A stretch of 64,000 bases of DNA. Origin: Pseudomonas sp. SST3. Its GTDB lineage: Bacteria > Pseudomonadota > Gammaproteobacteria > Pseudomonadales > Pseudomonadaceae. The DNA is taken from positions 124,001 through 188,000 of the forward strand of contig NZ_QORI02000008.1 of assembly GCF_003325755.1 (NCBI RefSeq), written 5' to 3'. The notes below the pieces were generated by a model. The model did no database searches and was not told the DNA's origin. It was given only the letters and a program-made list of their open reading frames with translations. The first letter of the stretch is position 1. Every line of letters starts with the position of its first letter. Below are positions 30,787-38,732 of the stretch, piece after piece. Both the position numbers and the translations under genes were made by a program.

Positions 30787-33033
30787 ATGGTCCAGGTCAG
30801 AGCGCTTCAGCCGGTCAACACCGACGGCAGCATCAACCTCGATGGCTGGCTCGATCATGTGCTGGGGATGGACCCAGCACTCGACCGCGATGCACTCAAG
30901 CAGGCCTGCGAGTTCGCCCGAGCGGCGGAACAGCAGGCTAACGCGGTACAGAATCTGTGGAGCGAAGGCACCTCCAGTTACCAGACGGGCCTGGAGATCG
31001 CCGAGATACTCGCCGACCTCAAGCTCGATCAGGACAGCCTGGTCGCCGCGGTGATCTACCGAGGCGTGCGCGAAGGCAAGGTTCAGCTGGCAGAAGTGCA
31101 CCAGCAGTTCGGGCCGGTGGTGGCCAAGCTGATCGAAGGCGTACTGCGCATGGCCGCCATCAGCGCCAGTCTCAACCCGCGAGAATCACTGGTGCTGGGC
31201 ACCCAGACTCAGGTGGAAAACTTGCGCAGGATGCTCGTGGCCATGGTCGACGACGTGCGCGTCGCGCTGATCAAGCTGGCCGAGCGCACCTGCGCGATCC
31301 GCGCGGTGAAAAATGCCGACGACGACAAGCGTCACCGCGTCGCCCGCGAAGTCTTCGATATCTATGCACCGCTGGCTCATCGCCTGGGCATCGGTCATAT
31401 CAAGTGGGAGCTGGAGGATCTGTCCTTCCGCTATCTCGAACCCGAGCAGTACAAGCAGATCGCCCAGCTGCTGCATGAGCGCCGGCTGGATCGCGAGCAG
31501 TACATCCAGAGCGTGGTTCAGCAACTCAGGGATGAACTGACCGCCACCGGCATCCATCCGGAAATCGATGGTCGCGCTAAACACATCTATTCGATCTGGC
31601 GGAAGATGCAGAAAAAGGGCCTGCAGTTCAGCCAGATCTATGACGTTCGCGCCGTGCGCGTGCTGGTGCCGGAAGTCCGCGACTGCTACACCGCCCTGGG
31701 TATCGTGCATACCCTGTGGCGACACATTCCAAAGGAGTTCGACGACTATATCGCCAACCCCAAGGAGAATGGCTACCGCTCGCTGCATACCGCCGTGCTC
31801 GGCCCGGAGGGCAAGGTGCTGGAAGTGCAAATCCGCACCCAGGCCATGCACGAGGAAGCCGAACTGGGCGTCTGTGCGCACTGGCGGTACAAGGGCACCG
31901 ACGTCAACTCCGGCTCCAATCACTACGAAGAGAAAATTTCCTGGTTGCGTCAGGTGCTCGAATGGCACGAGGAACTGGGTGATATCGGCGGCCTCGCCGA
32001 TCAGCTGCGAGTGGATATCGAGCCGGACCGGGTCTATGTGTTCACCCCGGATGGCCATGCGATCGACCTGCCCAAAGGTGCGACGCCGCTGGATTTCGCT
32101 TACCGCGTGCACACCGAGATCGGCCATAACTGCCGTGGCGCCAAGATCAACGGGCGCATCGTACCGCTGACCTACAGCCTGCAAACCGGCGAGCAGGTCG
32201 AAATCATTACCAGCAAGCATGGCTCGCCGAGTCGCGACTGGCTGAACCCCAACCTGGGCTACATCACCACCTCGCGCTCGCGGGCGAAGATCGTCCACTG
32301 GTTCAAATTGCAGGCTCGTGATCAGAACGTCGCGGCCGGCAAGGCGCTGCTCGAGCGCGAACTCGGACGCCTCGATCTGCCGCCGGTGGACTTCGACAAG
32401 CTGGCCGAAAAAGCCAACCTGAAGACTGCCGAGGACATGTTCGCCGCGCTGGGTGCCGGTGATCTGCGCCTGTCGCAGCTGGTCAACCATGCGCAGCAAC
32501 TGGTGGAGCCGGATGGCCACGCCGCCGATCAGCTCGAACTGATTCCCCGTCGACCCACCAGCACCAAGCCGGGCAAGCGCGGCGATGTACAGATCCAGGG
32601 CGTCGGTAACCTGCTCACGCAGATGGCCGGCTGCTGCCAGCCGCTGCCGGGCGACCCCATCGTTGGCTATATCACGCTGGGTCGGGGTGTCAGTATTCAT
32701 CGCCAGGACTGCGGCTCGGTACTGCAGCTCGCCGGGCGCGAGCCGGAGCGGATCATCCAGGTCAGCTGGGGCCCGATCCCGGAGAAAACCTATCCGGTCG
32801 ATATCGTCATTCGTGCCTATGACCGTTCCGGCCTGCTGCGCGACGTCTCGCAGATTCTGCTCAACGAGCGAATCAACGTGCTCGCCGTCAACACCCGCTC
32901 GAACAAGGAGGACAGCACGGCCCAGATGACGCTGACCATCGAGATCCCAGGGCTGGACGCGCTGGGCCGACTGCTTAGCCGCATTTCGCAGCTGCCCAAT
33001 ATCATCCAGGCCAAGCGCCAACGCACCACCTGA
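30787..33033 (+). CDS. relA: (p)ppGpp synthetase RelA
   Basis: This 748-residue ribosome-associated enzyme makes the stringent-response alarmone (p)ppGpp from ATP and GDP/GTP during amino acid starvation. Domains: a degenerate hydrolase-like domain (about 30-200, lacking the usual HD motif, as in other RelA), synthetase (RAVRVLVPEVRDCYTALGIV; KENGYRSLHTAV; EVQIRT), TGS (VYVFTPDGHAIDLPKGATPL), the conserved-cysteine domain (AGCCQPLPGD) and a C-terminal ACT domain (YDRSGLLRDVSQILLNERIN). It follows rlmD after 99 bases. Confidence 0.96.
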   Translation: MVQVRALQPVNTDGSINLDGWLDHVLGMDPALDRDALKQACEFARAAEQQANAVQNLWSEGTSSYQTGLEIAEILADLKLDQDSLVAAVIYRGVREGKVQLAEVHQQFGPVVAKLIEGVLRMAAISASLNPRESLVLGTQTQVENLRRMLVAMVDDVRVALIKLAERTCAIRAVKNADDDKRHRVAREVFDIYAPLAHRLGIGHIKWELEDLSFRYLEPEQYKQIAQLLHERRLDREQYIQSVVQQLRDELTATGIHPEIDGRAKHIYSIWRKMQKKGLQFSQIYDVRAVRVLVPEVRDCYTALGIVHTLWRHIPKEFDDYIANPKENGYRSLHTAVLGPEGKVLEVQIRTQAMHEEAELGVCAHWRYKGTDVNSGSNHYEEKISWLRQVLEWHEELGDIGGLADQLRVDIEPDRVYVFTPDGHAIDLPKGATPLDFAYRVHTEIGHNCRGAKINGRIVPLTYSLQTGEQVEIITSKHGSPSRDWLNPNLGYITTSRSRAKIVHWFKLQARDQNVAAGKALLERELGRLDLPPVDFDKLAEKANLKTAEDMFAALGAGDLRLSQLVNHAQQLVEPDGHAADQLELIPRRPTSTKPGKRGDVQIQGVGNLLTQMAGCCQPLPGDPIVGYITLGRGVSIHRQDCGSVLQLAGREPERIIQVSWGPIPEKTYPVDIVIRAYDRSGLLRDVSQILLNERINVLAVNTRSNKEDSTAQMTLTIEIPGLDALGRLLSRISQLPNIIQAKRQRTT

Positions 33034-33455
33034 CCTGCTGCGCTCGGCCATATGGCGTTGCAAGCCTGCTGAAAAATGCTCATTGGCAACAGCCAACTCC
33101 GCTTTTTCAGCAGGCGTGCGCCTTGTCTGGCCTTCGCTCGCGACGGTCAGGCCAGTGTATGGTTAAAGCGATCCGCTCCAGGCTGCTGCGCTCGATCTGG
33201 CGTTGTTAAAGGCCTACCGAAAATGCTCATTGGCAAAAGCCAACTCCGCTTTTTCAGCTGGCTTGCGCCTTGTCTGGCCATCGCTCGTGACGCTCGGGGC
33301 CGGGCGCGCGCACGTCTGAATCCGTAACGCAGAGCGCACGTAGGGTGGATGTCGCTTTTTACATCCACATGATGAGGCGGCGGTGGATGGGTGAAGCGTC
33401 ATCCACCCTACGTTGGCCGCAAACTTCGATCTTCAAGCTTTCACCGAGGATTTTC
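33034..33455. repeat. Repeat-rich relA-mazG spacer
   Basis: No gene is seen in these 422 bases. Two diverged direct copies of a unit of about 115 bp lie at 33035-33150 and 33182-33296, sharing AAAATGCTCATTGGCAA, CCAACTCCGCTTTTTCAGC and TGCGCCTTGTCTGGCC. A GTAGGGTGGAT inverted-repeat element follows at 33339-33412. Confidence 0.75.
33339..33412. repeat. Inverted-repeat element upstream of mazG
   Basis: CGTAGGGTGGATGTCGC at the left end and GCGTCATCCACCCTACG at the right end are mutual inverted repeats. An inner pair, ACATCCAC and GGTGGATGG, adds two smaller hairpins. The same element recurs just after mazG (34302-34374). Confidence 0.75.
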
Positions 33456-34286
33456 ATGTACCAGCTCAACGACCTCCTGCATCTGATGGCTCGGCTGCGC
33501 GACCCGCAGCATGGCTGCCCTTGGGATCTGCAGCAGGACTACGCCAGCATCGTGCCGCATACGCTCGAAGAGGCTTATGAGGTGGCGGATGCCATCGAGA
33601 GCGGTGACTTCGATCATTTACCGGGCGAGCTGGGCGACCTGTTATTTCAGGTCGTGTATTACTGCCAACTGGCGAGGGAGGAGGGGCGGTTCGAATTCGA
33701 TTCGGTGGTCGACGGCATCACACGCAAATTGCTGCGGCGCCATCCTCATGTTTTCCCTGACGGTGATCTCTACGGCTCGCCTGAACTGCCACGTCTCGAC
33801 GAGGCGACGATCAAGCAGCGCTGGGAAGAGATCAAGGCGGAGGAACGCGCAGAAAAATCCGCCGAGCCGGAGCAGCTGTCGTTGCTCGATGACGTGCCCA
33901 GTGCGCTGCCCGCCTTGAGCCGCGCGGCCAAACTGCAGAAGCGCACCGCTCAGGTCGGTTTCGACTGGCCGGACGCGTTGCCGGTGGTCGACAAGGTCCG
34001 CGAGGAGCTCGACGAAGTGCTGGAAGCCATGAGCGAGAACGACCCCGAGGCCATCGCCGAGGAGATCGGCGATCTGCTATTCGTCACGGTGAATCTGGCA
34101 CGCCATCTGAAAGTCGACCCCGAGAATGCGCTGCGCGCGGCCAACCGAAAGTTCGAGCGACGCTTTCGCTTCATCGAACAAGCCTTGCGGGAAAGTGGCC
34201 GCGCCATCGAGAATTGCGACCTGGAAACGCTCGACGCGCTGTGGGGCGAGGCCAAGAAGGCGGAAAAGTCGCCTTCCTGCGGTTAA
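33456..34286 (+). CDS. mazG: Nucleoside triphosphate pyrophosphohydrolase MazG
   Basis: This 276-residue enzyme hydrolyses NTPs to NMPs and limits alarmone and damaged-nucleotide levels. It has the two all-alpha MazG domains: CPWDLQQDYASIVPHTLEEA with GELGDLLFQVVYY in the first, and EELDEVLEAM with AEEIGDLLFVTVNLARHL in the second, each with metal-binding acidic helices. I chose the ATG at 33456 (MYQLNDLLHLMARLRDPQHG); the upstream extension to 33345 is translated repeat. Its place after relA is conserved in Pseudomonas. Confidence 0.94.
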   Translation: MYQLNDLLHLMARLRDPQHGCPWDLQQDYASIVPHTLEEAYEVADAIESGDFDHLPGELGDLLFQVVYYCQLAREEGRFEFDSVVDGITRKLLRRHPHVFPDGDLYGSPELPRLDEATIKQRWEEIKAEERAEKSAEPEQLSLLDDVPSALPALSRAAKLQKRTAQVGFDWPDALPVVDKVREELDEVLEAMSENDPEAIAEEIGDLLFVTVNLARHLKVDPENALRAANRKFERRFRFIEQALRESGRAIENCDLETLDALWGEAKKAEKSPSCG

Positions 34287-34301
34287 CAGCAATGGCGCTT
34301 T

Positions 34302-34374
34302 GTAGGGTGGATGTCGCTTTTCACATCCACCACAATGCTGCCCGGTGGATCGGTAGCGCATGATCCACCCGACG
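34302..34374. repeat. Inverted-repeat element downstream of mazG
   Basis: GTAGGGTGGATGTCGC at the left and GATCCACCCGACG at the right form outer arms, with inner CACATCCACC and GGTGGAT. It is a sibling of the element at 33339-33412, so mazG is bracketed by two copies in the same orientation. Confidence 0.7.
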
Positions 34375-34408
34375 TCTAATTTGAATCCACGACGAGACGA
34401 GCCGAAAC

Positions 34409-34948
34409 ATGAGTCTTTCCCTTCGCGATCAGCTGCTCAAAGCCGGGCTGGTCAATGAGAAGCAGGCCAAGCAGGCCGGCAAGCAGCAGCAGAAACAGCA
34501 GCGCCTGGTGAAGAAAGGCCAAGCCGAAAAGGATGACTCTCAACGTGAAGCGGCACTCAAGGCTCAGGCCGAGAAGCTCGCCCGCGATCAGGAGCTGAAC
34601 CGTCAGCAGAAGGAAAAGGCCGAGCAGAAGGCACGCACGGCTCAGATCAAGCAGCTGATCGAAACCAGCCGTCTGCCCAAGCTGACCACCGAGGATTACT
34701 ACAACTTCGTCGACGACAAGAAGGTCAAGCGTCTGTCAGTGAACAAGCTGATGCGCGACAAGCTGTCCAGCGGCTCGCTGGCCATCGTCCGGCACGGTGG
34801 CAGTTACGAAGTGATCCCGCGAGAGGCGGCGCTCAAGATTCAGGAGCGCGATCCGCGCCGTATCGTCCAGCTCAATGTTCAGACCGAAGCCCCGGACGCG
34901 GACGATCCTTACGCCGCTTACCAGATTCCCGACGATCTGATGTGGTAA
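34409..34948 (+). CDS. DUF2058 (YaiL-type) protein
   Basis: This 179-residue highly charged protein has a long Lys/Gln/Glu-rich coiled-coil N-terminal half (about 15-80) and a compact C-terminal half (TTEDYYNFVDDKKVKRLSVN; LAIVRHGGSYEVIPREAALK). This is the pattern of DUF2058 proteins such as YaiL, which are of unknown function and sometimes annotated as nucleoprotein/polynucleotide-associated. It follows mazG, with an inverted-repeat element between. Confidence 0.85.
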   Translation: MSLSLRDQLLKAGLVNEKQAKQAGKQQQKQQRLVKKGQAEKDDSQREAALKAQAEKLARDQELNRQQKEKAEQKARTAQIKQLIETSRLPKLTTEDYYNFVDDKKVKRLSVNKLMRDKLSSGSLAIVRHGGSYEVIPREAALKIQERDPRRIVQLNVQTEAPDADDPYAAYQIPDDLMW

Positions 34949-35123
34949 GGGCTGTTTCCGACAGACCTCCCGCCACGGCTCCTTCGCTTTTGAAGGAGCC
35001 AGCTTGCTGGCAATCCGCTGTCAGCTGCTGCCACGCCGACAAAAGGACGGATTTCTGCCGGCCATAGAGCCTCTACTGCTATAGCCAATCCGGGCTTTCC
35101 GGTTACAGCAGGAGGACAGCGAC

Positions 35124-35306
35124 ATGGAAACCATCCCTTATACGGACGAGACGCTCAGTTGGCAGGCCCAGGGCGTGCCGGGTGACCCGGAGGAGCCGGC
35201 GTGCCGGATCTACCGAGTGAACCCGGCGAGCCGACCATTCCAGACCAGCCACCGCCGGCGCCGGTGGCCTGAATCGCGCTATAGCGGCGCGTCTGTGAAA
35301 GTCTGA
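35124..35306 (+). CDS. Small hypothetical protein
   Basis: This is a 60-residue open frame with a good ribosome site (AGGAGGA, nine bases before the ATG) and an acidic N-terminal half (METIPYTDETLSWQAQGVPG). The C-terminal third is arginine-rich and overlaps the 3' end of the phosphoribosyltransferase gene on the other strand, so the real end may be different or the gene decayed. I do not recognise it. Confidence 0.35.
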   Translation: METIPYTDETLSWQAQGVPGDPEEPACRIYRVNPASRPFQTSHRRRRWPESRYSGASVKV

Positions 35307-35962
35307 GCCCGCTCGAGCAGGTCGATGACCTGCTCGTCGTTCGTCTGATCGAAATCTCCGTAATGGCGTCCGACGCCAATGAACGGCTCGGGCATTGCCA
35401 GACAGACCAGTTCGTCCACTTCCGATCTCAACATCTCCATTTCTGCGCGCGGACCGACCGGTACGGCGAGGACTATTTTGCTCGGGTTCGATTGCTTCAA
35501 TCCCTTCAATGCGGCCCTGACCGTCGCACCCGTGGCGACACCATCGTCGATCACGATCACGCAGCGGTCGTTGAGCACCGGCGCAGGCCGGCCGCCACAG
35601 TAACGTTGCCGGCGACGTTCCAATTCGGCCAACTGGCGCTGCATTTCCTCCTCGAACCAGTTCGGCGGCGGTGCGATCTGGTTGATCAGCTCCTGATTGA
35701 TCACCCACTTCGGTTCGGCGCCGTCGATCACCGCGCCCAGTGCCAGCTCTTCGTTGCCGGGCGCGCCGATCTTGCGCACCAGGACCAGATCGAGCGGGGC
35801 ATTCAGCCGGTGCGCCACCTCGAAGGCAACGGGCACGCCGCCACGTGGCAAGGCCAGCACCAACGGTTTCAAGTCGGCCAGGTGTTGCAGCGCTTCGGCC
35901 AGTTCCTGGCCTGCATGGCTGCGGTCGCGGAATAGATAGGATTCAGGCATGAACGCACGCAT
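35279..35962 (-). CDS. Phosphoribosyltransferase-family protein
   Basis: This 227-residue type I PRTase-fold protein has the PRPP loop VIVIDDGVATGATVRAAL at about residues 134-151 and an N-terminal LVLALPRGGVPVAFEVAHRL with a flexible loop after LVRKIGAP. Members of this group are often found next to erythromycin-esterase-like genes and their substrate is uncertain. Its start lies three bases after the stop of the esterase-like gene, with GGAGAG at a good distance, so the two are one operon. A second ATG at 35950 is possible. Confidence 0.82.
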   Translation of the reverse strand: MRAFMPESYLFRDRSHAGQELAEALQHLADLKPLVLALPRGGVPVAFEVAHRLNAPLDLVLVRKIGAPGNEELALGAVIDGAEPKWVINQELINQIAPPPNWFEEEMQRQLAELERRRQRYCGGRPAPVLNDRCVIVIDDGVATGATVRAALKGLKQSNPSKIVLAVPVGPRAEMEMLRSEVDELVCLAMPEPFIGVGRHYGDFDQTNDEQVIDLLERAQTFTDAPL

Positions 35963-35965
35963 GAC

Positions 35966-37297
35966 TTACTCTCCGAATGGGTAGGTATCCGGAACGATCT
36001 GGTCGTCGATCAGCTGCGGGCCGATTGGCGTTACCGCAGTGGTCTGTTCCAGCCAGATCAAGGCATCGAACTGTTCGGACAGTATGGCCTGGAAATAGTG
36101 ACTCTGCCGCTCGGTAGCTGGGCGGTAAATAACCCCGATCGCCCGTTCCAGACGGGGTCTGGCCAGCGCCTGACGTAGTGAGGCATCGTTGCGCCAGGTG
36201 GTCAGCGACGCCGCGATACCGGTACGCAGGAACAGCTGCTCCCAGCTGTCCGGACGCGATGGGCGAACCTGCTTGATCTGCATCGGCTCGTCCCAATTAT
36301 CGGCAGCCGCAACTTCGCCCCGATCGGTGGCCATGCCGATCAGCACAGCGTCGTTGCCGAAGGCGGTACGGCACAGCTCGCCGATATTGAATTCTCCGCC
36401 CCAGCCCATGGAGGTGGATGCCGCATTGCCGATGTGCGAATTGTGCGCCCATACGACTGCCTTGGCGTTTTCGCCGCGGTGTTCCAGCAGGGCGCGAAGG
36501 GTGTCGAACATGTGCCGGTCGCGCAGGTTCCAGGATTCTGCCGAGCCCTGATACATCGCCCGGTAATACTGTTCCGCGGCGAGTACCACTCGGGCGTTTC
36601 GCTCGGCGTTGAAGAAGCTGCCGCCGCCTCGCTCCAGGTATTCCAGCCGCTGATCGAGCAGTGCGCGCAGTTGCTCGACTACGGCGTCTTCGCAGGACGG
36701 CTCGCCAAGCATCACCTTGTGACCGTAGATGGCCGGTTCCTCGTGCCATGGACTGAGGCAGCCGTAGCGACGACGCGCGGCGCTGGCGGCTTGCGGGTCG
36801 ACGCCGTCGAGATATTCCAGCACTTCCCGTATCGAGGAGCCGAGGCTGTAGACGTCCAACCCACGAAACTCGACCCGCTGCTCGGGGCCCAACGCCTCGT
36901 TGTGATTGCGCAGCCAGGCGGCGAAATCTGCGACTTCCTGATTGCGCCACATCCAGGTCGGGAAGCGTTTGAAGCCTTCTTCGACCCAGGTCGGGGGCTG
37001 TTGGTGACGCACGTAGCAATCGATTTTCGTTGCATCCGGCCAATCCGCTTCCGCAGCGATGATATTGAAGCCGTGGTGCTCGACCAGTCGTCGGGTAATT
37101 TGCGCCCGGGCGCGGTAGAACTCCGACGTCCCATGGCTGGCCTCACCGATCAGCACCACTTTCGCATCGCCGAACTGGTCGAAGTGCTCGGCAAAGGCCG
37201 GGTCGTCGATGGCCGGAAGCGGCGTCGCATGGTGGCGTAGCTGCTTGACCAGCTGTTCTTCGGGGATCTCGGTGGATCGTGGGCGTGAACCAATCAT
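35966..37297 (-). CDS. Erythromycin esterase-like protein
   Basis: This 443-residue protein of the EreA/EreB-like superfamily has the conserved GEASHGTSEFYRAR motif near residue 50 (catalytic Glu and His), AAEADWPDA, and VVWAHNSHIGNA further on. Ere enzymes open the macrolide lactone ring, but this broad chromosomal group has other, mostly unknown hydrolase roles and should not be read as a resistance gene. The ATG at 37297 follows AGGAGG at eight bases; the frame extends to 37318 without support. It is operonic with the phosphoribosyltransferase gene. Confidence 0.82.
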   Translation of the reverse strand: MIGSRPRSTEIPEEQLVKQLRHHATPLPAIDDPAFAEHFDQFGDAKVVLIGEASHGTSEFYRARAQITRRLVEHHGFNIIAAEADWPDATKIDCYVRHQQPPTWVEEGFKRFPTWMWRNQEVADFAAWLRNHNEALGPEQRVEFRGLDVYSLGSSIREVLEYLDGVDPQAASAARRRYGCLSPWHEEPAIYGHKVMLGEPSCEDAVVEQLRALLDQRLEYLERGGGSFFNAERNARVVLAAEQYYRAMYQGSAESWNLRDRHMFDTLRALLEHRGENAKAVVWAHNSHIGNAASTSMGWGGEFNIGELCRTAFGNDAVLIGMATDRGEVAAADNWDEPMQIKQVRPSRPDSWEQLFLRTGIAASLTTWRNDASLRQALARPRLERAIGVIYRPATERQSHYFQAILSEQFDALIWLEQTTAVTPIGPQLIDDQIVPDTYPFGE

Positions 37298-37481
37298 GGC
37301 CTTTACCTCCTGTCTCATATCTACCGATGACCTGCGTCCCAGAGCCCTGTTCAGACCGTTCAGCAGGTCGTCTGATCAAGCGTAAGCGGCAGAACTGAAT
37401 ACGACGGGCTAGTCTCTAAACAGAGCGACGCCAATCTCGGCGAGCGGCTTAGCCGAAGGCGCTAGAAAAAAGGGGGCATCA

Positions 37482-37715
37482 ATGACGACCTGGATCATCG
37501 CGTACAGCAAAGACGGCAACACATCCATTCTCAGGACCGAATCCGATCGCCAGCCGGATATAGAGGAGGCAGTAGCGCTGGTAACGCAAAAGGCCGAACG
37601 TGACTATGCCGGAGAGGAGGATGCGTACGAGCATGACCCGGATGTAGAGGAGACACCGGCCACTCGCCTGGCCGAACGCTTCGGTATCACCGTCACAGGC
37701 ATCTCCCAGGCCTGA
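37482..37715 (+). CDS. Small acidic hypothetical protein
   Basis: This 77-residue protein opens with a beta-strand pattern (TTWIIAYSKDGNTSILRTES), has an acidic middle and ends in a short hydrophobic strand (FGITVTGISQA). AGGGGG lies seven bases before the ATG. It has no membrane segment or signal peptide and I do not recognise a family. It is divergent from the esterase-like gene and convergent with pdeM. Confidence 0.55.
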   Translation: MTTWIIAYSKDGNTSILRTESDRQPDIEEAVALVTQKAERDYAGEEDAYEHDPDVEETPATRLAERFGITVTGISQA

Positions 37716-37719
37716 TCGA

Positions 37720-38376
37720 TCAAGCCACCCGCCACACGCTGTTATCCCCAACCACGTACAGACGCCGACCGGGGTCGGCGTCGACTTCCATCATGCCGGT
37801 GAAGCTGCCGAAGGCTGGCAGCAGACTCATGCGCTCGCCAATGCAGAAGCAGGGCAGGCGCAGGCTCTGCCGTCCGCGGCCGCTGAGTCGAAAAGCGGGA
37901 TGCAGATGGCCGGCAAGGACATGATGGCTGGGGTGCGGATCGGGTTCGTGCTGCAGAGCAAAAGGACCGAGCAGCAGCGGCTCGGGGACGACATTCATCC
38001 CGAGGCTGGCGGGCGGATCCCCGGCTCGGCGGTCGTGGTTGCCGCGGATCAGGGTGATCGCCAGATCGGTGTGGATGGCGCGCCAGTCATGCAGCTGGCT
38101 GAGCGTGGCGGGCGTCTGCGACTCCGGCGCGTGCAGGAAGTCGCCGAGAAAGATCAGCTGCCCGCAGCGGTAACGGGCGAGCAGGGCATCAAGCCGCTGC
38201 AGGTTGGCCTGGGTAGTACCGTGGGGCACGGGTTGGCCAAGGCGACGGTAGGCGGCGGCCTTGCCGAAATGGATGTCGGCAATCAAGAGCGCCCGCTGTG
38301 CGGGCCAATAGATGGCCTTCTCGGCGAGCAGCCAGAGCTCGGTCTGTTCCAGCTCGATGGGCAGGTGGGGCGTCAT
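37720..38376 (-). CDS. pdeM: Ligase-associated DNA repair metallophosphoesterase PdeM
   Basis: This 218-residue calcineurin-like phosphoesterase has the metal motifs in order: ALLIADIHFGKAAAYRR, FLGDFLH, IRGNHDRRAG and VLAGHLHPAFRL. The PdeM family is the nuclease member of the ligase-associated DNA damage response set, which groups with an MBL exonuclease, an ATP-dependent ligase and an Lhr-type helicase. All four lie here on the minus strand, and pdeM is the last of them. Confidence 0.92.
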   Translation of the reverse strand: MTPHLPIELEQTELWLLAEKAIYWPAQRALLIADIHFGKAAAYRRLGQPVPHGTTQANLQRLDALLARYRCGQLIFLGDFLHAPESQTPATLSQLHDWRAIHTDLAITLIRGNHDRRAGDPPASLGMNVVPEPLLLGPFALQHEPDPHPSHHVLAGHLHPAFRLSGRGRQSLRLPCFCIGERMSLLPAFGSFTGMMEVDADPGRRLYVVGDNSVWRVA

Positions 38377-38732
38377 GCCGGCAGTTTATCGCGCACGAGT
38401 GGCGGTTCCTATGCCGGTGCGGGCTGCTTTTGACGTTGTGCGGGAGGCCCGCCTCTAGACGAAGCCTTGCTTGTTGGGCGTTCGCCAGCTTGCTTTCGCC
38501 GCGGGGCGCGCCTCCCACAAAAGCGGTGTGTGCGGGCTGCTCTTGATCTTGCGGGAGGCCGCCTCGAGACGAAGCTTTGCTTGGGGGCGTTCGCCAGCTT
38601 GCTTTCGCCGCGGGCGCGCCTCCCACAAAAGCGGTGTGGTGCGGGCTGCTCTTGATATTGTGGGAGGCCCGACCCGGGGCGAAGCTTTGCTTTTGGGGGC
38701 GGGCGGGAACTCATCTTCACGTCAGGACGTTT
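38377..38732. repeat. Tandem 110-bp repeat between pdeM and the helicase gene
   Basis: Roughly 2.5 copies of a unit of about 110 bp begin near 38418, 38531 and 38640. Shared pieces are TGCGGGCTGCT, GGGAGGCC, GACGAAGC, TTCGCCAGCTTGCTTTCGCC and GCGCGCCTCCCACAAAAGCG. Each unit can fold into a hairpin through GGGAGG and CCTCCC. No gene is seen in this 356-base gap. Confidence 0.75.

Noticed and set aside
31186..33096. 636-residue open frame opposite relA
   Set aside because: It is antisense to an intact relA and has no recognisable domain.
35966..37297. Macrolide resistance gene
   Set aside because: The protein belongs to the wider erythromycin-esterase-like superfamily, most of whose chromosomal members have no shown macrolide activity.
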